Shown: positions 1-6,414 of the stretch, in pieces | Layout: every line of letters starts with the position of its first letter | How positions within the stretch are numbered: position 1 is the stretch's first letter | Origin: an uncultured Collinsella sp. | Lineage (GTDB): Bacteria > Actinomycetota > Coriobacteriia > Coriobacteriales > Coriobacteriaceae | Direction: 5' to 3' | Length of the DNA: 12,633 nucleotides | Assembly: GCA_900547855.1 (NCBI GenBank) | Contig: URIK01000044.1 | Coordinates: 1 to 12,633, forward strand | Notes under the pieces: generated by a model | Told to the model about the DNA's origin: nothing | The model's database searches: none | The model's input: only the letters and a program-made list of their open reading frames with translations | Program-made: the position numbers and the translations under genes

Positions 1-49
1 ATCTACACTCGACTAGTCGTCGGCAGCGTCAGATGTGTATAAGAGACAG
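1..49 (+). other. Illumina Nextera/P5 adapter left on the contig end (not genomic)
   Basis: Bases 1-8 are the 3' end of the Illumina P5 oligo (ATCTACAC). Bases 9-16 (TCGACTAG) sit where the i5 index goes and match the Nextera XT index I know as S513. Bases 17-30 are the Nextera read-1 sequence TCGTCGGCAGCGTC. Bases 31-49 are the 19-bp Tn5 mosaic end AGATGTGTATAAGAGACAG. The order and spacing are exactly those of a library molecule, so this is untrimmed adapter. Genomic sequence begins at about base 50. Confidence 0.98.
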
Positions 50-320
50 GCACGGCACTCTCCAAGCGGTCGGAACCACACGAGAGCACCAGCACCACAT
101 CGGTATCGGTCTTTGGAGCAATTCGCTCCTCCCCCAGACGCTCGACGCGCACAATGCCCGAGGTCGTCTGCGGCACAAAGGCGTCACGCACCGTCTCGGC
201 CAGAAAGCGCGAGGCGGACGAATCCAGATAGACCGAGACGCGCACCGGCGTATCGGAATCCTTCTTAACGGACGCGCCCATCTTAAAAGCACGGGTCAGC
301 TTATCTACGGGAATTGTCAT
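50..320 (-). CDS. Unrecognised protein, N-terminal 90 residues only (truncated by contig end)
   Basis: This is the last gene of the cell-shape operon. It starts with ATG at 318-320, 18 bp after the rodA stop, behind a strong Shine-Dalgarno GGAGGGG at 327-333. Ninety genuine codons remain (residues 1-90). The frame then runs into the adapter and hits a stop there, giving the fake tail VSYTHLTLPTT. I do not recognise the family. The visible part is soluble-looking, with no signal peptide or membrane helix. It alternates beta-like stretches (PVRVSVYLD at 25-33, SGIVRVERLG at 54-63, DTDVVLVLSCGSD at 72-84) with a helix, suggesting an alpha/beta fold. The strand followed by CGSD could be a Rossmann-type or nucleotide-binding edge, but that is a guess. 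Tight coupling to rodA suggests co-expression with the elongasome; function unknown. Confidence 0.8.
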
Positions 321-338
321 AGCAAACCCCTCCAGCGG

Positions 339-1565
339 TTACGCGGCGCCCGAACGATGCCGCCATATGGATTGTACGATACCCACCGTCAGCAGCTGAA
401 TCATCATCGAAGACGAACCGAAGCTAATAAACGGTAGCGGAATACCGGTAATCGGCATCATGCCGATGCACATGCCGATGTTTTCGAAGGTCTGGAACGC
501 CCACATGCCAACGATGCCAACACACGAAAGACGCAAAAACAGGGACTCGCACTTAAAGGCGACGCGAATCGTCGAAAAGATCAACAGCACGTAGAGGCAC
601 AGGAGCAAAAAGGAACCGCAAAAGCCAAAGGTCTCGGACAGGAAGGCGAAGACGAAGTCGGTGTGGAACTCAGGCAGAAAGCCGCCGGCCGACTGCGTCG
701 CATGGCCCAAACCCTTACCAAAGAAGCCGCCCGAGCCAACGGCGATAAGCGACTGCTGCAGGTTGTAGGCATCGTCCGAATCGGCATTATCGGGGTCGAT
801 AAAGACCGTCAGACGGTTCATCTGGTACTGCTTGATGAGCACATCGTGGCCGAGCAACGAATCAAAGACCGAATCAAGCGCCAGAACGAGGGCCACCAGG
901 CCCACGAGCAGGGCCAGGGTCGACAGCACCCATTCGCGGCGTGCACCGCTCATACAAATGACGATGGCGCCCGAAACAAGCACGACCAGGCCCGAGCCCA
1001 GGTCGCCCATGGCAACGACGGCCAAAAACGGAATGGACAGCATGCCGCAGAGCTTGACGTAGTCGCGAACGGTATCGATGCGACCGTTATACTGCGAGCC
1101 AAGCGTAGCAATAAAGAAGATGGTGATGAGCTTGGCAAGCTCAACCGGCTGGAATGTCAAGCCGATACCGGGAATCTTGATCCAGCCCGTCATGCCCAGA
1201 CCGCCCGTATAGGACAGACCCGGAATCTTGGGCGAGAGGATCACGATCAGGTCGATGGCGAGCAACGCCGTCGAGAAATTGGAAATACCGCGCAGATCGG
1301 TACGCCAGACCAGCACCGCCAGCACCGCTCCGATGCCAATTCCCAGCAGATGGCGTGAGAACGAGGCATCGGCCTTAAACTGCGAAGCCGACCAGATGAT
1401 GATGGCACCGTAGGCGACGAGCGCCACAGTAGCCACGAGCACACCGATATGCACCTTTTGGCGAAACGTGCCGCGCGAGGCCGAAAGTTGCTTGTTGACG
1501 CGGTCCAGGCTGCTGCGAGAGCCGGTCTTGGTTGAACGGAACAGATCCGCCGGAGAAAAATCCAT
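339..1565 (-). CDS. rodA: RodA, SEDS-family peptidoglycan glycosyltransferase
   Basis: RodA polymerises lipid II into glycan strands during cell elongation, working with the PBP2 encoded just upstream. At 408 residues it has the normal SEDS length and about ten membrane helices, after a hydrophilic N-terminal stretch of about 35 residues. Family motifs are clear: GWIKIPGIGLTFQPVELAKL (127-146), with the conserved Trp at 128; the loop LPEFHTDFVFAFLSETFG (297-314), with D303 the expected catalytic aspartate; and NIGMCIGMMPITGIPLPFIS (362-381). The usual FQPSE is FQPVE here, a small deviation. The ATG start at 1563-1565 has a perfect AGGAGG six bases upstream, overlapping the mrdA stop codon. 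RodA is preferred over FtsW because the neighbours are mreBCD and mrdA, not division genes. Confidence 0.96.
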   Translation of the reverse strand: MDFSPADLFRSTKTGSRSSLDRVNKQLSASRGTFRQKVHIGVLVATVALVAYGAIIIWSASQFKADASFSRHLLGIGIGAVLAVLVWRTDLRGISNFSTALLAIDLIVILSPKIPGLSYTGGLGMTGWIKIPGIGLTFQPVELAKLITIFFIATLGSQYNGRIDTVRDYVKLCGMLSIPFLAVVAMGDLGSGLVVLVSGAIVICMSGARREWVLSTLALLVGLVALVLALDSVFDSLLGHDVLIKQYQMNRLTVFIDPDNADSDDAYNLQQSLIAVGSGGFFGKGLGHATQSAGGFLPEFHTDFVFAFLSETFGFCGSFLLLCLYVLLIFSTIRVAFKCESLFLRLSCVGIVGMWAFQTFENIGMCIGMMPITGIPLPFISFGSSSMMIQLLTVGIVQSIWRHRSGAA

Positions 1566-1574
1566 CGCAACCTC

Positions 1575-3644
1575 CTATCGAACCGAGGAATCGCCCGAGG
1601 CCGAAGAGGTATCGGGCTCGTCATAAATCACGCCGAGCACGTCGCGCACGACATGCATCGCGGTATCTGAGCCGCCGCCGCCCTGCTCCAGAACAGTAGC
1701 GATGACATACTTGGGATCATCAGCCGGTGCATAGGCGCAGAACCACGCGTATTCGTCCTCGCCACTTTTCTCGCCCGTGCCCGACTTGCCGTATACCTGC
1801 GGCGTCAGGGTGCCAAAGTGCGCCGCCAGTGACGTCGATGCCGTGTAAATCACGTCGTGCATGCCGTTGCGAACTAGAGCCAAATCCGAATCGCTGTTGA
1901 TCTTGGCCTCCAGACGCTTCTTCTTGCCCTTGCCGTTGTACTTATAGGCATCGCCGTCGCCATCGCGCGACACGGCAGATAAAAACACGTGAGGCACGTA
2001 CTGTTTACCGCCGTTGGCAAGACCCATATAGGCGCACGCCATCTGCAGGGGCGTCACCAGGATGTCGCCCTGGCCGATGGCAATGTTCGTCATATCACCG
2101 GCATTCCACTTGCGGTCCTCGGCAGATGCGTCGGTGAAGTACGACTCTTTCCACTCGGCATCGGGAATACGGCCCGCGCCCTCACTCGGCAGATCGATAC
2201 CGCAGGTCTTGCCTAGGCCCCAGCGACGAAAGACCTCCTGCAGGCCCTCGGAATGTTTCTCGTCATAAAAGAACGCCTTGCCCATGTCATAGAAGACGGG
2301 GTCGCACGAGTTGGCGATACCCGACTGCAGCGTCATGGTGCCGTGGCCGGAATGCAGCCAGCAGTACTTGCCCCACGACTTGCCCAGACCCGTCCAATAG
2401 CCCGTGCAGTTGGTCGTCTGCCCCGACGTGTAGGTTCCAAACTCAAGACCGGCCAGTGCCGAGAGCGGCTTGATGGTCGAGGCCGACATGTACTGTCCGC
2501 TGATGGCGCGGTTGAGCAGCGGGTGCGAACCCTTGTCATCATTGAGCTCGGTCCACACGTCATTAGAGACGCCGCCGATGAAGACGGACGGATCGAACTT
2601 GGGCTCGCTCGCCATGCCCAGGATCTCGCCATTGTTGGGATCGAGACACACCACAGCGCCGTTGCCGGCATTGCTGTAGCCAGTGGTCTTGGCAAGCTCG
2701 ATAGCGCTCGCCAGCGCCGCCTCACAGGCCTGTTGGATCTTAAGGTCGAGCGTGAGCTTAATGTCGGAGCCGGCCTTCGCGGGCACGGCGCCGGCCTGAC
2801 CGGTCACATTGCCCGAGGCATCGACCTTGACGGTCTGCTCGCCACGAATACCCTGCAGCAGGTTTTCGTAGTAGCTCTCAACGCCCGCCTGGCCCACGAT
2901 ATCGCCCGACTGGTACGTAATCTTGCCAGCAGAAGCATCATCATCGCCAGAGGTTTTCTTATTCTGAGCCTCGAGCTGCTCGGAGGTAATGGTGCCGGTA
3001 TAGCCCAAGATATGGCATGCCGTCTCGCCATATGGATACTGGCGCTCGGTACGCTCGGCAATCTTGACGCCCGGGAACTCGCCGGCATGCTCCTGAATAT
3101 AGGCAACCGTGGAACGACGGACGTCCGTCGCGATGGTATGCAGGCTCTGAGCGCCCTCTGTATTGTCCTGAATATTGCGAAGGACCGCCACGTAAGGCAT
3201 TCCAAGCACGTTGGCAAGATGGCGAACCAGAACCTCATCCTCGGCAAGGTCGCGGTAGGCCACGACAGCAAGTGAGGGACGGTTCTGGACAAGCGCCACG
3301 CCGTTGCGGTCGAGGATGCGGCCGCGCACAGCGGGTGTGGTAACGGTGCGAGTCTGATTACTATTGGCCTGCTTCTCGTAATAGTCCGACGAGACCATCT
3401 GCATGCCCCACAGCTTGACGGCAAGTGCCGCAAACATCGCGCCCACACCCGTGGTGAGGATGGAAAAGCGGCCCTTAAAGGCGGTCGCCGCGGTATTGCC
3501 CTCGCCCTCGGTGGCGCGCGGGGCCGTTCCATGCTGCGTATCGTAGGTAAAACGGGAATCGCCACGACGCATGATGACCAGCGCGACCACGATGGCCACA
3601 ACCAGCACGATACCGGCGATAATAACCGTCAACTGGGAAGACAT
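1575..3644 (-). CDS. mrdA: Penicillin-binding protein 2 (class B transpeptidase, elongasome)
   Basis: This is the D,D-transpeptidase that cross-links peptidoglycan made by RodA; beta-lactams acylate its serine. The PBP dimerisation region starts with PAVRGRILDRNG (104-115). The transpeptidase domain has all three active-site motifs: STIK (S389-K392, nucleophile S389), SCD (446-448) and KSGT (620-623). The SCD and KSGT forms are usual for PBP2 and not defects. The typical end segment EYAWFCAYAP is at 631-640. The N-terminus is odd: there are two hydrophobic helices, at about 5-26 and 60-80, separated by a polar linker, where PBP2 normally has one. The MRRGDSR after the first favours an N-out, loop-in, catalytic-domain-out layout. 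The ATG start has GGGGAGG upstream, overlapping the mreD stop. The gap to rodA is 9 bp. Confidence 0.96.
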   Translation of the reverse strand: MSSQLTVIIAGIVLVVAIVVALVIMRRGDSRFTYDTQHGTAPRATEGEGNTAATAFKGRFSILTTGVGAMFAALAVKLWGMQMVSSDYYEKQANSNQTRTVTTPAVRGRILDRNGVALVQNRPSLAVVAYRDLAEDEVLVRHLANVLGMPYVAVLRNIQDNTEGAQSLHTIATDVRRSTVAYIQEHAGEFPGVKIAERTERQYPYGETACHILGYTGTITSEQLEAQNKKTSGDDDASAGKITYQSGDIVGQAGVESYYENLLQGIRGEQTVKVDASGNVTGQAGAVPAKAGSDIKLTLDLKIQQACEAALASAIELAKTTGYSNAGNGAVVCLDPNNGEILGMASEPKFDPSVFIGGVSNDVWTELNDDKGSHPLLNRAISGQYMSASTIKPLSALAGLEFGTYTSGQTTNCTGYWTGLGKSWGKYCWLHSGHGTMTLQSGIANSCDPVFYDMGKAFFYDEKHSEGLQEVFRRWGLGKTCGIDLPSEGAGRIPDAEWKESYFTDASAEDRKWNAGDMTNIAIGQGDILVTPLQMACAYMGLANGGKQYVPHVFLSAVSRDGDGDAYKYNGKGKKKRLEAKINSDSDLALVRNGMHDVIYTASTSLAAHFGTLTPQVYGKSGTGEKSGEDEYAWFCAYAPADDPKYVIATVLEQGGGGSDTAMHVVRDVLGVIYDEPDTSSASGDSSVR

Positions 3645-3657
3645 CTACGGGCCTCCC

Positions 3658-4224
3658 CTATTTGAGCTTGCGGGTCTTGGGCTTAAAGCGCATACCCGTC
3701 TGGCGTCCGCCACGTGCGGAGAATCCATAGCCGGACTGCGGCACGACGCCGGACATCAAAAACGGAATGGCAACCAAACCCGTCAGGATCGAGGACGGCA
3801 GCGCATGGCCGAAGATCGCCACGACAAAGCTCGTCTCCAAACCCATAAACAGCAAGATGATGCTGTAGATCACATTAATGACAAGCGCGAAGGCGCCCAC
3901 AGTGATGCCGCGCGCACTCGGGGTACCGCCCGTCTGGCCGACGGCGCTGTGCACCAGGGCAAAAGAACCCACGGTCAGCAGGAGCGACATAACGCCCACC
4001 GGCACGGCAGCGGACAGGTCATAGAACAAGCCGCTGCAAAAACCGCACACGACGGCACGGGTCGGGTCGCCCGAGAACACGCTTAGGCACACCAGGATAA
4101 TCATGAAGTTGACGCGACCGCCCGCAATGGAAATCTGCGGCGCCAGGCCTGCCTGCAGCAGCACGCACACGATGGCGGCGATCACAAACGTGCGGGAGCT
4201 CATCCCCTGCTCGTGTAGATCCAT
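3658..4224 (-). CDS. mreD: MreD, rod-shape-determining membrane protein
   Basis: MreD is a small polytopic membrane protein that joins MreC, PBP2 and RodA. At 188 residues it has about five or six hydrophobic helices (roughly 12-30, 36-50, 55-72, 76-96, 106-128, 132-158) and a basic C-terminus. The sequence signature GGRVNFMIILVCLSVFSG (35-52), then GFCSGLFYDL (61-70) and PVGVMSLLLTVG (75-86), is characteristic of the family. Start choice: an ATG two codons earlier (at 4230) leaves only one base after the AGGGGG Shine-Dalgarno at 4232-4237. The ATG at 4222-4224 gives seven bases, so I prefer it. The longer start cannot be excluded. It lies 11 bp after the mreC stop, and its own stop overlaps the mrdA ribosome-binding site. 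Confidence 0.93.
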   Translation of the reverse strand: MDLHEQGMSSRTFVIAAIVCVLLQAGLAPQISIAGGRVNFMIILVCLSVFSGDPTRAVVCGFCSGLFYDLSAAVPVGVMSLLLTVGSFALVHSAVGQTGGTPSARGITVGAFALVINVIYSIILLFMGLETSFVVAIFGHALPSSILTGLVAIPFLMSGVVPQSGYGFSARGGRQTGMRFKPKTRKLK

Positions 4225-4235
4225 GGACATGCCCC

Positions 4236-5234
4236 CTATTCGCTCGAGCCGGAATCGGTCGTCTCGGACGTATCGGAACTGTCATCCGAACTCTCGTCCT
4301 TCGTCTTGGTCGCAGCGTCGCGCGACGTTCCCTGCGGCGTGCTGTTGGCCGTGCTCACGTCCTCATCCGAGGCCGACTGTTCGTCGGTCAGCGAGGTGAT
4401 GACCAGCACCTCCTCGTTGTTCTCGGCCGTGGTCTGAGCGCGCACCACAATGGTGTAGTACACGTCGTTTGCCGATTTCTCGACCGACGAGACGGTGCCG
4501 AGCGGTAGACCCTTGGGGAACACGCCGCCAATGCCCGAGGTCACGATAATGTCGCCAACCTTAACGTCGGAGTCGACACTCACGTACTCAAGACGCAGCG
4601 TGCCGTCAGCCTGACCCTGCAGCATACCCTGGGCGCGCGTGTCCTGCACCATGGCGGACACGCCCGAGTTCTCGTCGCCAATCAGGCGCACGGTAGAGGT
4701 CTTGGCCGATACCTCGATAATCTGGCCGATAACACCGGCCGAACTTGTCACGGGCATGTTGATGGTAAGGCCGTCGGCAGAGCCCTTGTCGATGGTAACG
4801 GTCGAGGTCCAGGCATCGCCGGAAGCACCAACGATACGAGCTGCAGTCGATTTGAGGTTGTAGGTCGATTGCAGCCCGACCAGGCCCTCCAGGCGCTCGG
4901 CAGTCTTTTGAGCCTCAGAAAGCTCGGCGACCTTAGAGGTCAGTTCCTCGTTTTGCTTCTTAAGCTCGTCAAGCGTGTCCTGCGACGCCGTAAGGTTAGA
5001 GAACACGTTGCCGATCGCATTGAAGGGAGCCGCCACAGCCGAGCCCACAAAGCGCACCGGCGAGGTAATCGTCGTTACGCCCGAACGCACGGCATGAATC
5101 GGTCCTGCCTCGCCCTCGCGGATGTAAAACGTGAGCAGCAACACCGAAATCAGGCTGAAAACAATCAACGGGCGCATACCCGTTGATTGTCGCTTGGTAT
5201 TCAGATTTGTGGAGAAACCCGAAGATCGTACCAA
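4236..5234 (-). CDS. mreC: MreC, rod-shape-determining protein
   Basis: MreC is a bitopic protein that assembles outside the membrane and activates PBP2/RodA. It has a short cytoplasmic N-terminus, one membrane helix (about 22-38), a coiled coil (about 84-118, with a DELKKQNEELTSKVAEL core) and the MreC beta-barrel core (about 130-282), which contains VTSGIGGVFPKGLPLG (231-246). A 50-residue Ser/Thr/Asp/Glu-rich tail (283-332) looks disordered. The first in-frame start is TTG at 5232-5234, with AGGTGG at 5242-5247 seven bases upstream; I accept it because no GTG or ATG precedes residue 20. The alternative ATG at residue 20 has no Shine-Dalgarno and would still keep the membrane helix. A perfect inverted repeat covers codons 15-25 and is listed separately. 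Confidence 0.95.
   Translation of the reverse strand: MVRSSGFSTNLNTKRQSTGMRPLIVFSLISVLLLTFYIREGEAGPIHAVRSGVTTITSPVRFVGSAVAAPFNAIGNVFSNLTASQDTLDELKKQNEELTSKVAELSEAQKTAERLEGLVGLQSTYNLKSTAARIVGASGDAWTSTVTIDKGSADGLTINMPVTSSAGVIGQIIEVSAKTSTVRLIGDENSGVSAMVQDTRAQGMLQGQADGTLRLEYVSVDSDVKVGDIIVTSGIGGVFPKGLPLGTVSSVEKSANDVYYTIVVRAQTTAENNEEVLVITSLTDEQSASDEDVSTANSTPQGTSRDAATKTKDESSDDSSDTSETTDSGSSE
5161..5190 (-). repeat. Perfect 12-bp inverted repeat in the start region of mreC (possible RNA hairpin)
   Basis: The arms 5161-5172 (ACAATCAACGGG on the plus strand) and 5179-5190 are exact reverse complements, separated by a 6-base loop. In the mRNA the hairpin begins 44 bases after the mreC TTG start codon, and its loop (TATGCG) carries the in-frame ATG of residue 20. 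The arm ends in U and is followed by UUUC, giving a short U-run of four. It could be an attenuator, a translation-control or RNA-stability structure, or chance. The base matches are seen directly; the function is inference. Confidence 0.75.
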
Positions 5235-5255
5235 ATGGAATCCACCTTTTGGAAA

Positions 5256-6299
5256 TTAAGCATTGGTCTGGACGAAGCCGCCATCAAACGCATTGGCCTC
5301 GAGCACGCGGGCACAGCCGTTAACGACATTATCGAGCGCCGTGGGGCTGACGTTGACCGAAACGCCGGTCTCATCGCGCAGGCGCACGTCGAGACCGCGC
5401 AGCAGCGCGCCGCCACCAGTCAGCAAAATGCCGTAGTACATAAGGTCCGAGGCAAGATCGGGAGGCGTAGCGTCGAGTGCGTCCTTGACGGCCTTGGCCA
5501 TCTCGTCGAGCGGCTTGTTGAGCGCGCGACGAATCTCCTCGCTCTCGATGCGTACGGTCTTGGGCAGACCGGTGATCACGTCGCGGCCGTTGACCTCGAC
5601 GTCGAGCTCGTCCTTGAGCGGCACGGCGGAACCGACCTTGATCTTGATGTCCTCTGCCGTACGCTCGCCGATGGCCAGGTTGTAGGCATCTCGAACGTGC
5701 GTGAGGATAGCCTGATCGAACTCGTCGCCGGCAATACGGATGGACTGCGAGACGACGATGCCGCCCATAGCAATAACGGCAACCTCGGTGGTACCGCCGC
5801 CGATGTCGATGACCATGGAGCCGGTGGGTTCCTCGACGGGCAGATCGGCGCCGATAGCGGCAGCCATGGGCTCTTCGATCAGGTAGGCCTGGCGAGCGCC
5901 AGCCTGGATCGTGGCCTCAAATACGGCACGCTTCTCGACCGACGTGACGCCGGAGGGAACGCAGACGACAACGCGCGGACGCGGGGTCCACGGATAGCGC
6001 TTCTCGGACGCCTTGTCGATAAAGTAGCGAAGCATGGCCTCGGTAACATCGAAGTCGGCGATGACGCCGTCCTTCAGGGGACGAACGGCCACGATGTTGC
6101 CGGGCGTACGGCCAAGCATGCGCTTTGCCTCGATACCGACCGCCAGGATGCGCTCGTCGTTCTTGTCGATGGCGACGACGGAGGGCTCGCGAATGACGAT
6201 GCCCTTGCCGCGCACGGAGACAAGCGTATTTGCGGTGCCGAGGTCGATGGCAAGATCGCCCGCATAGCTACCGAAGAACATATCCATCAAAGAAAACAA
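5256..6299 (-). CDS. mreB: MreB, actin-like cell-shape protein
   Basis: MreB forms ATP-dependent filaments on the inner membrane face that direct lateral wall synthesis. Its 347 residues are full length. All actin-fold nucleotide motifs are present: phosphate-1 DLGTANT (19-25), the VCVPSGVTSVEKRA segment (112-125), EEPMAAAIG (142-150), whose glutamate is expected to help hydrolysis, phosphate-2 DIGGGTTE (165-172) and the adenosine motif TGGGALLRG (294-302). The N-terminus MFSLMDMFFG looks like a membrane-binding amphipathic segment. The start taken is TTG at 6297-6299, with AGGAG (6305-6309) five bases upstream. Later candidates (TTG at 6290, ATG at 6287) are 14 and 17 bases from it, which is too far. 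This is the first gene of the operon; mreC follows after 21 bp. Confidence 0.97.
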   Translation of the reverse strand: MFSLMDMFFGSYAGDLAIDLGTANTLVSVRGKGIVIREPSVVAIDKNDERILAVGIEAKRMLGRTPGNIVAVRPLKDGVIADFDVTEAMLRYFIDKASEKRYPWTPRPRVVVCVPSGVTSVEKRAVFEATIQAGARQAYLIEEPMAAAIGADLPVEEPTGSMVIDIGGGTTEVAVIAMGGIVVSQSIRIAGDEFDQAILTHVRDAYNLAIGERTAEDIKIKVGSAVPLKDELDVEVNGRDVITGLPKTVRIESEEIRRALNKPLDEMAKAVKDALDATPPDLASDLMYYGILLTGGGALLRGLDVRLRDETGVSVNVSPTALDNVVNGCARVLEANAFDGGFVQTNA

Positions 6300-6335
6300 C
6301 GCAACTCCTGATGTGTTGGATGATTGCTGGAAAAC

Positions 6336-6355
6336 TACTAGCTCATGATACTAGC
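6336..6355. repeat. Tandem TACTAGC direct repeats upstream of mreB
   Basis: TACTAGC occurs at 6336-6342 and again at 6349-6355, 13 bases apart start to start. They lie about 37 bases upstream of the mreB start, in the only gap where an mreB operon promoter could sit. On the minus strand the region gives weak promoter-like hexamers (TTGCGC, then TAGTTT 16 bases on), so I do not call a promoter. The repeats could be a regulator site or chance. Confidence 0.4.
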
Positions 6356-6359
6356 GCAA

Positions 6360-6392
6360 GCCCGGCACCTCACTTGCGGTGAAGCGCCGGGC
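6360..6392 (-). terminator. Hairpin between the TPR gene and mreB (probable terminator, weak U-tract)
   Basis: GCCCGGC at 6360-6366 pairs with GCCGGGC at 6386-6392. The stem continues inward through CTCAC/GTGAA-type pairing to about 14 positions with two mismatches, around a TTGCG loop. Read on the minus strand it lies about 22 bases past the TPR gene stop, which is a tandem TAG TGA. Only TT follows the stem, so if it terminates transcription it does so weakly or with help. It could also be partial readthrough control into mreB. Confidence 0.55.
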
Positions 6393-6414
6393 AAAGCTAA
6401 ATCCCATAAGGTCA

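Noticed and set aside
31..49. Tn5 mosaic end as a sign of a genomic transposon
   Set aside because: It sits in exact order behind P5, index and Nextera primer sequence, so it comes from library preparation.
33..437. Plus-strand ORFs beginning MCIRDR or MYKRQ
   Set aside because: They start inside the adapter and run antisense to real genes; known artefact peptides.
2253..3275. Long plus-strand ORF of 340 codons opposite mrdA
   Set aside because: It is a shadow of a GC-rich gene in the opposite strand, with His/Arg-rich low-quality composition and no motifs. The minus-strand PBP2 has complete catalytic motifs.
1618..3644. SCD and KSGT in PBP2 as broken active-site motifs
   Set aside because: These variants are normal for the PBP2 branch of class B PBPs, so they are not evidence of inactivity or resistance.
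5187..6311. Long plus-strand ORF of 374 codons opposite mreB
   Set aside because: MreB on the minus strand is unmistakable. The plus frame has no recognisable domain and a composition typical of antisense reading.
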